DNA from: Acidimicrobiia bacterium | Lineage (GTDB): Bacteria; Actinomycetota; Acidimicrobiia; IMCC26256; PALSA-555 | DNA: 12,651 nt | Direction: 5' to 3' | NCBI GenBank assembly: GCA_017853455.1 | Contig: JAFMJM010000051.1 | Coordinates: forward strand, 1 to 12,651 | In this document: one piece after another, positions 1-6,486 of the stretch | Numbering within the stretch: the first letter of the stretch is position 1 | How the letters are laid out: each line of letters begins with the position of its first letter | The notes under the pieces: generated by a model | The model's input: only the letters and a program-made list of their open reading frames with translations | Databases searched by the model: none | Told to the model about the DNA's origin: nothing | Made by a program: the position numbers and the translations under genes

Positions 1-433
1 CGTCGCCGTCGTCGGCTCCGTCGTCACCGTCGTCGTCGCGCTCGTCGGCGTCGTCGCGCTCGTCGGCGTCGTCCCGCCCGTCGTCGGCGTCGTCGACGTC
101 GTCGTCACGGTTCCCCGAGTCGTCGTCGGACCCGACCTCGACCTCGACCTCGGTCGCCTCCGGCGCGGCCGCCCGGCGGCGTCCCCGGGGCGCGGGCTCG
201 TCGGCCGTCTCCGGCTCGTCGGACGACGCCGTCGCCCGCGTGGCACGCGTGGCACGCTTCGCCGGAGTCGGCGCGGCAGCCGGGGCCGCACCCGTCGCCT
301 CGAGGATGGCGTTGACCAGGTCGGCCTTGCGCATCCGGGTGGGAGCCTTGACCCCCACCGCCCCGGCGATCGCGTGCAGCTCCTCGCGGTCCTTGCCTTC
401 CAGCATCGAGCGGTCGACGTCGGGTGTGGCCAT
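1..433 (-). CDS. rho: Transcription termination factor Rho, N-terminal part (cut by window edge)
   Basis: Rho is the hexameric RNA-dependent ATPase/helicase that ends transcription. Only the first 144 codons are in the window; the reading frame is open to base 1. Residues 1 to about 48 form the Rho_N (SAP-like helical) domain, with a KDREELHAIAG helix and the RMRKADLVNAIL stretch typical of actinobacterial Rho. Residues of about 50-70 are an Ala/Pro/Lys/Arg linker, and from about residue 73 the chain becomes strongly acidic with DDADER repeats. This matches the long N-terminal insertion of actinobacterial Rho. The RNA-binding and ATPase domains lie outside. The ATG at 433 is preceded by AGGAG four nt upstream. 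Position at the end of an argS-lysA-hom-thrC block is the actinobacterial order. The identity rests on about 50 conserved residues plus context; a different SAP-domain protein is the alternative. Confidence 0.85.
   Translation of the reverse strand, partial: MATPDVDRSMLEGKDREELHAIAGAVGVKAPTRMRKADLVNAILEATGAAPAAAPTPAKRATRATRATASSDEPETADEPAPRGRRRAAAPEATEVEVEVGSDDDSGNRDDDVDDADDGRDDADERDDADERDDDGDDGADDGD
38..73. repeat. Two tandem 18-bp repeats in the acidic region of rho
   Basis: The 18-nt unit at 38-55 is repeated exactly at 56-73. In frame on the minus strand it encodes the Asp/Glu-rich hexapeptide repeat DDADER. The surrounding 1-110 is low-complexity GTC/GAC-like sequence, so unit number may vary between strains by slippage. 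Confidence 0.8.
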
Positions 434-585
434 GGGAACTCCTGATCACGACGGGTTCACCGTCGGGCGTGGTGAGGGGCGGGACCCGGCGGTGGGGCCG
501 GGGCTGCGGGGACGGACGAACCGTCGCACCAGTCAGCAGATGGTCCGGAACCGGACCGGGAACGCCGCACGGATGCGGCGGAACG
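434..585 (-). promoter_or_regulatory. Putative rho 5' leader: two hairpins and a C-rich tract
   Basis: If transcription starts near 585, the rho mRNA has a leader of about 150 nt. It holds two perfect inverted repeats: 563-569 with 574-580 (7-bp stem, 4-nt loop) and 542-557 (6-bp stem closing GAAC/GTTC). Between them and the ATG the transcript is C-rich and G-poor: over 471-510 the minus strand has 26 C and 9 G. That is the composition of a Rho utilisation (rut) site. Neither hairpin is followed by a T-run, so they are not simple intrinsic terminators. In other bacteria rho is autoregulated by premature termination in its own leader; applying that here is inference. Confidence 0.45.
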
Positions 586-591
586 CCCGTC

Positions 592-621
592 ACTGTAGGC
601 CCCACGCCCGGCGGGCGCCAA
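592..621 (-). promoter_or_regulatory. Candidate rho promoter
   Basis: On the minus strand TTGGCG (621-616) is followed after 18 nt by TACAGT (597-592). Each matches four of six positions of the housekeeping -35 and -10 consensus. It lies just after the apgM stop codon, so rho can be transcribed independently of apgM. Start predicted near 585. Confidence 0.45.
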
Positions 622-633
622 GCGGACCGCCGC

Positions 634-1788
634 TCAGGCGACGAGGCGCCCCATCAGGGTGTGGGCGGCCACCGGTGCCGACGTCGCCACCGCGGGCTCG
701 GTGTAGCTCCCGCCCGGCCCGTCGACGGTCGAGTCGAAGAGGAGGTAGGGCACCGGGTCGGAGGTGTGGGTCATGAGCGTGCACGGCGTCGCGTGGTCGG
801 GGAGGAGCAGGATGCGGTAGGCCTCCCCGTCGAGCGCCGCCACGAGCGGACCGATGATCTCGGCGTCCCAGCGCTCGAGCGAGGTCACCTTCTCGCCGAC
901 CGCGTTCTGGTGGCCGGCCTCGTCGGTGGCCTCGACGTGGAGCAGGAAGAAGTCGCGGTCGGCCAGGGAGGTCAGGCAGGCGTCGAGTTGACCGGCGTAG
1001 TCGTTGTCGAAGCCGGCGGTGGCGCCCGGCACGTCGACGACGTCGAGCCCGGTGAGGACCCCGAGCCCGCGCACCAGGTCGACCGCCGACGACAGGCGAC
1101 CGGCGACACCGAAGCGGTCGGCGAAGCGCGGCATGACCGGGGCCGTGCCCTGACCCCACAGCCAGATCTGGGTCGCGACCGAGCCCACCTCGGCGGCGGC
1201 GGTGCGGACCACCGGCTGCGACGCCTCCATGAGCGCGCGCACGGGGCCGGCGGCCGGACCCGTCGGCCAGACCGCCGGGCGACCGGTGAGATCGTGCGGC
1301 GGCACGCACTCGGCGTCGGCCCACGCCGCCGGGGCGACGCACAGGTGGCGGTACTCGACCCCCGGGTGGAACCACACGCCGTCGCGCCCGGCACCGAGCG
1401 TCGCGTCGAGCGCCGCAACGATCGGACGGCTCTGCTCGCTGGTGATGTGGCCGGCGGCGAAGTCGACCATCGTGCCGTCGTCGCCGAGCGTCACCAGGTT
1501 GCACCGGTACGCCACTTCGTCGGGCGCGAGGGGGATGCCCATGGCGGCGGCCTCGATGGGCGCCCGCCCGGTGTGGTACTCGGCGGGGTCGTACCCGAGG
1601 ATCGCCATGTTGCCGACGTCGCTGCCGGGCGGCAGTCCGTCGGGGATCACGGCGGCCCGCCCGACCTCGCCGCGCGCCGCGAGTGCCGCCAGGTTGGGCA
1701 TCGCTGCGGCCTCGAGCGGCGTCCGCCCCCCGAGGGACGGGATCGGCTCGTCGGCGCAGCCGTCGGGGACCAGGACCACGTACTTCAC
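634..1788 (-). CDS. apgM: ApgM-family (archaeal-type) cofactor-independent phosphoglycerate mutase homologue; possible homoserine kinase
   Basis: A 384-residue cytoplasmic protein of the alkaline-phosphatase superfamily, close to the usual length of about 400. Visible active-site elements are the metal-binding Asp9 in LVPDGCAD, nucleophile Ser56 in PGSDVGNMAILGYDP, the GRAPIEAAAMG block (74-84), Asp289 and His293 in ATDEAGH, Asp331/His332 in LLPDHATP, and His341. The family converts 3- to 2-phosphoglycerate. However, members encoded beside hom and thrC in genomes lacking thrB have been proposed as homoserine kinase analogues, and here thrB is missing from its usual place between thrC and rho. 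Which reaction it performs cannot be decided from the sequence. The GTG at 1788 aligns with the family start; there is no Shine-Dalgarno, and TACCAT lies 7 nt upstream, suggesting a leaderless mRNA. The next gene is rho. Confidence 0.85.
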   Translation of the reverse strand: MKYVVLVPDGCADEPIPSLGGRTPLEAAAMPNLAALAARGEVGRAAVIPDGLPPGSDVGNMAILGYDPAEYHTGRAPIEAAAMGIPLAPDEVAYRCNLVTLGDDGTMVDFAAGHITSEQSRPIVAALDATLGAGRDGVWFHPGVEYRHLCVAPAAWADAECVPPHDLTGRPAVWPTGPAAGPVRALMEASQPVVRTAAAEVGSVATQIWLWGQGTAPVMPRFADRFGVAGRLSSAVDLVRGLGVLTGLDVVDVPGATAGFDNDYAGQLDACLTSLADRDFFLLHVEATDEAGHQNAVGEKVTSLERWDAEIIGPLVAALDGEAYRILLLPDHATPCTLMTHTSDPVPYLLFDSTVDGPGGSYTEPAVATSAPVAAHTLMGRLVA

Positions 1789-1795
1789 GGAGACG

Positions 1796-1801
1796 ATGGT
1801 A
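1796..1801 (-). promoter_or_regulatory. Candidate -10 element for leaderless apgM transcript
   Basis: The minus-strand hexamer TACCAT (TANNNT) ends 7 nt before the GTG at 1788, placing the transcription start at or next to the start codon. No Shine-Dalgarno sequence is present and no convincing -35 is seen. Confidence 0.4.
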
Positions 1802-1820
1802 CGCGGCCGCGCCCGACCCC

Positions 1821-1862
1821 CCGACCGCAGGACGGTCGGCCCACCGCCTCCGGGGCGGGTGG
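1821..1862 (-). terminator. Two tandem GC hairpins between esterase gene and apgM
   Basis: 1821-1827 pairs with 1833-1839 (perfect 7-bp stem, 5-nt loop). 1841-1848 pairs with 1854-1862 (8 bp with one bulged base). They lie directly after the esterase stop and before the predicted apgM -10, which is where a terminator is expected. There is no T-run, so termination, if any, would be of the U-less type or Rho-assisted. Confidence 0.35.
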
Positions 1863-1864
1863 CG

Positions 1865-3361
1865 TCACCAGCAGGCGCGGGTCGCGCCGTCGGGGTCGTC
1901 GACCACGATCGACTCGGCGCCGAAGCACATGGTCGGCCGCTCGACCGGGTCGTGCCGGGCCCACCCCGGATCCCCGGTGCGGGCGAAGTCGGCCCAGGCG
2001 GTCCGGAGCCGCCGGCCGAGCGCCTCGGCGCGGTCGTCGGCACCAACCGCCGTTCCCCAGCCGTCCCGGTCGAAGGTGCCGAACACGAACGGCACGTCGA
2101 CGGCGTGGGCCGCCCCGATGCCCGGGGCCTCCCAGTCGAACCGGTAGACGAATGTCGCGCCCCCGGCCGCGGTATGCGCGTCGGCGACCCGCAGCGCCGG
2201 CACCCGCAGGACGGCGTCGGTGCGCGCGGCCTCCCACACCTGCGCACCGCTGCGCGACGGATCAAGGGCCCGGTACGCCGCCAGGATCGCGGCGCCGTCG
2301 GCACCCGGTCCGGCCAGCTTCGCCAGCATCCCCTCGAGGTCGGCGTCGGCGATGTCGGCGGCCCGCGGGTCGGAGAACAGGCGCAACTCGTCGCGGGTGG
2401 TGCCGATGACGAGGTCGACGTCGGCTCCGCGTCCGGCCGCGACGCCGGTACGGGGGTCGCCGTCGACCACCGCCGTCGCCCGATCGTCGTCGACCACCGG
2501 ATGGAACGGCATCAGACCGGTGGCGATCCCGAGCCGGACGAACACCGGCCCCTGGGCCGCGACGATCGTCGCGGCGGGCACGGCGCGCAGTGCCGCGAAC
2601 GCGCCGGGACCGTCGGCGATCCCGAGCTCGTCGCACAGCGCGGCCCGGACCTGCACGGCCTTCTCGGCGTCGAGCACGCGGGGCTCGCCGCTCTGGACCA
2701 CCGCCCGCCGCACCACCGGGGCCACCGGACCGGCCACCAGGTGCAGCACCGAACCGCCTCCGGCCGACTCCCCCACCACCGTGATCCGGTCGGGGTCCCC
2801 GCCGAACGTGGCGGCGTGGTCCCGGACCCAGGCCAACGCCGCAGTCTGGTCGCGCAGCCCACAGTTCGCGACGGCGTCCTCACCGGCGGCCGCCCAGAGG
2901 TAGCCGAGCGCCCCGAGGCGGTAGTTGACCGTGACCACCACGACGTCCTGCTCGGCCGCCAGGCGCGCGCCGTCGAACACCGCCATCGACGACCCACCGC
3001 CGACGAACGCACCCCCGTGGATCCAGACCAGCACCGGTCGTCGACCCGTGACCGCCGGCGTCCAGACGTTGAGCGACAAGCAGTCCTCGTCACCCGGCGC
3101 GACCGAGAACGACGGCAGACGTGACACCAGACCCTCGGCCTGGGGCGCCGGCGCCCCGAACCGGTCGGCGGCCCGCACGCCGGTCCACCCCGGCGCAGGC
3201 GCCGGCGCCCGGAAGCGACGGTCCCCCACCGGCGCTGCGGCGTAGGGCACTCCGAGGAAGCACTCGAGCGGCGCCCCGTCGGGGACCGCGCCGTCGGTGC
3301 CGACCGGCACCCGCAGCGTCGTCCCGGCCAGCCGCCCCGTTGCGACCTCGACGACGGTCAC
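1865..3361 (-). CDS. Type-B carboxylesterase (alpha/beta hydrolase)
   Basis: A 498-residue serine esterase of the carboxylesterase type-B (COesterase/PnbA-like) family, close to the normal length. It has the oxyanion-hole motif HGGAF (115-119), the nucleophile elbow GESAG with Ser199, the acid Glu325 in GTTRDE, and the catalytic His419 in a GxxHxxDxPFVF context. The triad is complete, so it should hydrolyse carboxylic esters; the substrate is unknown. There is no signal peptide, so it is probably cytoplasmic. The start is a GTG at 3361 whose last two bases are shared with the TGA of the AMP-ligase gene (GTGA, 4-nt overlap), which implies translational coupling. The pair may release and then activate an acid, or process an ester made from the activated acid; this is inference from the linkage only. 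Confidence 0.9.
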   Translation of the reverse strand: MTVVEVATGRLAGTTLRVPVGTDGAVPDGAPLECFLGVPYAAAPVGDRRFRAPAPAPGWTGVRAADRFGAPAPQAEGLVSRLPSFSVAPGDEDCLSLNVWTPAVTGRRPVLVWIHGGAFVGGGSSMAVFDGARLAAEQDVVVVTVNYRLGALGYLWAAAGEDAVANCGLRDQTAALAWVRDHAATFGGDPDRITVVGESAGGGSVLHLVAGPVAPVVRRAVVQSGEPRVLDAEKAVQVRAALCDELGIADGPGAFAALRAVPAATIVAAQGPVFVRLGIATGLMPFHPVVDDDRATAVVDGDPRTGVAAGRGADVDLVIGTTRDELRLFSDPRAADIADADLEGMLAKLAGPGADGAAILAAYRALDPSRSGAQVWEAARTDAVLRVPALRVADAHTAAGGATFVYRFDWEAPGIGAAHAVDVPFVFGTFDRDGWGTAVGADDRAEALGRRLRTAWADFARTGDPGWARHDPVERPTMCFGAESIVVDDPDGATRACW

Positions 3362-4890
3362 CGGTCCCCCGTCGTCCCCGACTCGGCGGCGAGCCGCACG
3401 CGGACGTCTTCACGCAGGTCGCCCTTGGCCACCTTGCCGCCCGAGGCGATCGGCAGCGCGTCGAGCACGACGACCCGCTCGGGCCAGAGCTCCTTGCCGA
3501 CCCCGCGGGCCGCGAGGTGCGCTCGCAGCTCGTCGAGGTCGGGAGCGGTCGACCCGGTGGCGACCTCCAGGTAGACGCACACGCGCTCGCCGAAGACCGG
3601 ATCGGGCATGGCGACGGCCGCCACCAGCGCGACCGCCGGGTGCGTGCCCACCTCCTCCTCGACCTGTGCGGCGCTGATGTTCTTGCCCCCGCGGATGATG
3701 AAGTCCGACGCCCGCCCCGTCACGGTGAGGACGTCGCCGTCGATCCGGCAGTAGTCGCCGGTGAGCATCCAACCGTCGGGGGTGCGCAACCGCTCGTTGG
3801 CGTCCGCGTCGCCGAAGTACCCCAGACAGGTCAGCGGCCCGCGGCACGCCGCCACCCCCGGACCGCCGGTCGCCGTGACGTCGACGCCGTCGTCGCCGAG
3901 CAGCCGGACCGCCATCTCGGGGATCACGCGTCCGGCGGTGCGCAGCCGCACCTCGGGCGGGTCGCCCAGGCTCGTCCGGCTCAGCGCTCCGGTCTCGTTC
4001 GAGCCGTAGAACTGCAGCACCGTGCACCCGGTGCGCTCCTCGAACTCGAGGGCCCGGTGGTACGGGACCATCTCGCCGCCGGTGAACAGCACCCGCAGGC
4101 TCGACAGGTCGTGGTCGGCCAGCGTCGGCTCCTCGAGCAGCATCACGAACTGCGTGGTGACCGCCGCCAGCACGGTGACCCGCTCGCGCTCGATCAGGGC
4201 GAGCGCGCCGGCCGGGTCGAACTGGGGCATGACCACGGTCGGCACCCCGAGCAGCGTGGGGGTCACGTGCCCGGTCCAGATCCCGAACCCGAACGGGGCG
4301 GGCAGCACGCTCATGAACACGTCGGAACCACCGAGATCGGCGGCGGCCACGGCGAGCCGGTGGAAGGCGAACCACCGCAACTGGTCGTGCATCACGCACT
4401 TCGGCAGGCCCGTCGTCCCCGAGGTCGAGTTGCACAGCCACAGGTCGTCGTCGGCGATCGGCCGCATCCCGCCCGCCGGGTCGGCCGGTCCCCGCTCGTC
4501 GTCGGGACCGTGCCGCGTGTCGTCCGGATCGAGGGTGGGCAGCGCCAGGTGCTCGAGCGACGCCGCCCGGTCGGCACCGGTGACGACGAGACGCGCGCCG
4601 GTGAGGCGCACGAGGTGGTCGATCTCCCGCTGTCCGGCCCGCGGACCGATCCCCACGATGACGAGCCCGGCCCGCTCGACCGCCAGGAAGGCGACGTGCA
4701 CGGCGGGGCCGTCGGGCAGCAGGACCGCCACCCGATCGCCGGCACTCAGGCCACACCGACCGAGCCGTTCGGCGAGGCGGTCGGACCACCGGTCGTACTC
4801 GGCCCAGGTGATCCGGTCGTCGGCCGTGACGTAGGCCACGGCGTCGGCCTGGGTCCGGGCATGGCGGGCGACCGCCTCCGACAGGGTCAC
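3358..4890 (-). CDS. Class I adenylate-forming enzyme, acyl-CoA synthetase-like
   Basis: A 510-residue member of the ANL superfamily, full length. In order: phosphate-binding loop STSGTTGLPK (155-164), adenine-binding YGSNETG (295-301), ribose-binding TGD (377-379), hinge region GRASDFIIRGGKNIS (392-405) and C-terminal catalytic Lys486 in ASGGKVAK. All core motifs are intact. Such enzymes activate a carboxylic acid with ATP and then usually transfer it to CoA; the acid cannot be named from sequence, but a free-standing layout with no carrier-protein domain favours a CoA ligase. GTG start at 4890 with no Shine-Dalgarno; TAGGTT lies 8 nt upstream (4904-4899), again pointing to a leaderless mRNA. 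It overlaps the downstream esterase by 4 nt and is divergent from the aldolase-like gene across a short shared promoter region. Confidence 0.9.
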   Translation of the reverse strand: MTLSEAVARHARTQADAVAYVTADDRITWAEYDRWSDRLAERLGRCGLSAGDRVAVLLPDGPAVHVAFLAVERAGLVIVGIGPRAGQREIDHLVRLTGARLVVTGADRAASLEHLALPTLDPDDTRHGPDDERGPADPAGGMRPIADDDLWLCNSTSGTTGLPKCVMHDQLRWFAFHRLAVAAADLGGSDVFMSVLPAPFGFGIWTGHVTPTLLGVPTVVMPQFDPAGALALIERERVTVLAAVTTQFVMLLEEPTLADHDLSSLRVLFTGGEMVPYHRALEFEERTGCTVLQFYGSNETGALSRTSLGDPPEVRLRTAGRVIPEMAVRLLGDDGVDVTATGGPGVAACRGPLTCLGYFGDADANERLRTPDGWMLTGDYCRIDGDVLTVTGRASDFIIRGGKNISAAQVEEEVGTHPAVALVAAVAMPDPVFGERVCVYLEVATGSTAPDLDELRAHLAARGVGKELWPERVVVLDALPIASGGKVAKGDLREDVRVRLAAESGTTGDR

Positions 4891-4940
4891 GACGGGGGAA
4901 CCTAACGCACGGCACGCGGCCCCGCGTTACGGTGCCGGTC
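4891..4940. promoter_or_regulatory. Compact divergent promoter region with 6-bp inverted repeat
   Basis: This short interval must contain both divergent promoters. On the minus strand TAGGTT (4904-4899) lies 8 nt before the AMP-ligase GTG. On the plus strand TACGGT (4928-4933) lies 7 nt before the GTG at 4941. An exact inverted repeat TAACGC / GCGTTA (4903-4908 and 4924-4929, 15-nt spacer) overlaps both -10 elements, so one dimeric repressor could control both genes. No regulator gene is nearby. The operator role is inference. Confidence 0.4.
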
Positions 4941-5690
4941 GTGGACGAACCCCGGTGGACCCCCACCTCCATGGCACCGGTCGGACCGGTCCTCGACGAG
5001 CTCCAGAAGCTGGCCTGCCTCCACCGGATCCTGGCCCGCACCGGCTTCACCGAGAACCTGGCCGGGCACGTCACCATGGCCATCGACGGGTCCGACGACG
5101 TCTGGGCGTCGCCGTGGGGGCTCTGGTGGGACGAGGTCCGGGCCTCCGACCTCGTGCGGGTCGGGCCCGACGGCACCGTCCGCGAGGGCCGGTGGTCGGT
5201 CAGTCCGGCGATCTTCCTCCACACCGAGATCCACCGCCTCCGCCCCGACGCCCGGGTGGTGGTCCACAACCACCCGTACGCCGCCACGCTGCTCGCCACG
5301 CTCGGACGCCTGCCCGAGATCACCCACCAGGCGGCGTGCATGTTCGACGGAGGCCTGCGCCTGGTCGACGAGTACCAGGGGCAGGTGCTCGACGCCGACG
5401 CCGGCACCTGGCTGGCCGAGGCCGTCGGCGACGCCATCGGGGTGATCCTGCTCAGTCACGGGGCGATCGTGATCGGCGAGACCGTGGAGGAGGCCACCTA
5501 CCGCAGCGTCACGTTCGAACGCATGTGCCGCCTGACCGTCGACGCCGTCCTCGCCGGGGCCACCACCCACGAGATCGCACCGGAGCACCGGCCCGGTCTG
5601 CGCGACGCCTTCCGCACCCACGCGCTCGACGCGTTCTGGAACGGTGCCGTCCGCCAGCTGCTCGCCGACGCACCCGAGACCCTGCGCTGA
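4941..5690 (+). CDS. Class II aldolase/adducin family protein
   Basis: The only protein gene on the plus strand. With the GTG at 4941 it encodes 249 residues; a GTG at 4932 would add three, and an ATG at 4971 would remove ten. I prefer 4941 because TACGGT (4928-4933) sits 7 nt before it and no start has a Shine-Dalgarno. Numbering from 4932, metal-binding histidines are His112 and His114 in VVHNHPYA and His176 in LLSHGA, and the N-terminal ENLAGHV block (41-47) is typical. The catalytic Glu of L-fuculose-phosphate aldolase (E73 in FucA) aligns with Ala93 in VSPAIFLH, as in adducin-like members. So it probably binds a divalent metal but may not be a retro-aldolase. Substrate unknown. It converges on the SDR gene with 22 nt between stops. 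Confidence 0.85.
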   Translation: MDEPRWTPTSMAPVGPVLDELQKLACLHRILARTGFTENLAGHVTMAIDGSDDVWASPWGLWWDEVRASDLVRVGPDGTVREGRWSVSPAIFLHTEIHRLRPDARVVVHNHPYAATLLATLGRLPEITHQAACMFDGGLRLVDEYQGQVLDADAGTWLAEAVGDAIGVILLSHGAIVIGETVEEATYRSVTFERMCRLTVDAVLAGATTHEIAPEHRPGLRDAFRTHALDAFWNGAVRQLLADAPETLR

Positions 5691-5712
5691 TCCGGGCGGC
5701 CGACCGGCCGGG

Positions 5713-6486
5713 TCAGTAGATGCGGCGGGTCACGGCACCGGTCACCCGGCGGGTGACGGCCGCGGGCATGACGCTGCTCGCCGCCGCGGTGACGACGTTG
5801 ACCACCCCGGTGATGCACACCACCCGTCCGCGGTCGTAGGCCCGCAGCGCCGTGGCCGCGACCGCGTCGGCCGACTGCCACACGAAGTCGGGCACGTTCC
5901 CCGGTGAGAACGACTCGGCCTGGAACTCCGTGCGGGTGAAGCCCGGCGCGACGACCATCGCCCGCACCCCCGTGCCGCGCAGCTCCTCGGCGATCGAGTT
6001 GGTGAAGCTCGACACGAACGCCTTCGTGGCGCCGTAGGTCGCGTTCATCGGGAGCGGTTGGTACGCCCCGAGCGACGACACGTTGATGACGCCGCCGCGA
6101 CCACGCGCCACCATCGGCCCGAGGGAGGCGTGCGTGCACTCCACGAGCGCGGTGACGTTGAGGGCGACCGACGCCACCTCGCCGGCGACCGGCAGCTCCC
6201 AGAAGCGCCCGAGCGTGCCGTGGCCGGCGTTGTTGACGAGCAGGTCGAGCGGCCGGTCGGGGTCCGCGCAGCGCTGGGTGACCCGGGCCAGACCGTCGGG
6301 GGTGGTGAGGTCGGCCTCGACCACCTCGACCGTGCGCCGGTGCTCGCGTCCGATCCGCTCGGCCAGCGCGGCCAGGCGGTCGGCCCGCCGGGCCACCACC
6401 ACCAGGTCGTGCCCACGCTCCGCCAGGCGGAGCGCGAACGCCTCACCGATCCCCGACGACGCACCGGTGACGAGCGCCGTCGCCAC
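5713..6486 (-). CDS. Short-chain dehydrogenase/reductase (SDR, classical)
   Basis: A 257-residue NAD(P)-dependent oxidoreductase of normal length. It has the nucleotide-binding TGASSGIG (7-14), NNAG (85-88), Asn110, catalytic Ser138 and the YxxxK pair Tyr151/Lys155. Arginines just after the second strand (VARR, 31-34) favour NADP(H). The C-terminal 35 residues are hydrophobic and end in several arginines, perhaps a membrane-associating tail; no clear transmembrane helix. The GTG start at 6486 follows the TAG stop of thrC with no base between, so the gene is the last member of the argS-lysA-hom-thrC operon. No role in amino-acid synthesis is evident; it may belong functionally with the neighbouring acyl/aldolase genes. 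Substrate unknown. Confidence 0.88.
   Translation of the reverse strand: MATALVTGASSGIGEAFALRLAERGHDLVVVARRADRLAALAERIGREHRRTVEVVEADLTTPDGLARVTQRCADPDRPLDLLVNNAGHGTLGRFWELPVAGEVASVALNVTALVECTHASLGPMVARGRGGVINVSSLGAYQPLPMNATYGATKAFVSSFTNSIAEELRGTGVRAMVVAPGFTRTEFQAESFSPGNVPDFVWQSADAVAATALRAYDRGRVVCITGVVNVVTAAASSVMPAAVTRRVTGAVTRRIY

Noticed and set aside
460..575. Short minus-strand frame of about 37 codons in the rho leader starting from GTG.
   Set aside because: No ribosome site and composition explained by the C-rich tract; no evidence for a leader peptide.
424..3124. Several long plus-strand open frames (for example 424-2409 and 1202-3124).
   Set aside because: They are antisense shadows of apgM and the esterase, rich in Arg/Pro/Gly with no recognisable domain; stop codons are rare at this GC content.
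5691..5712. Possible bidirectional terminator between the convergent aldolase-like and SDR genes (5697-5701 with 5706-5710).
   Set aside because: Only a 5-bp stem with no T-run on either strand, which is expected by chance at this GC content.
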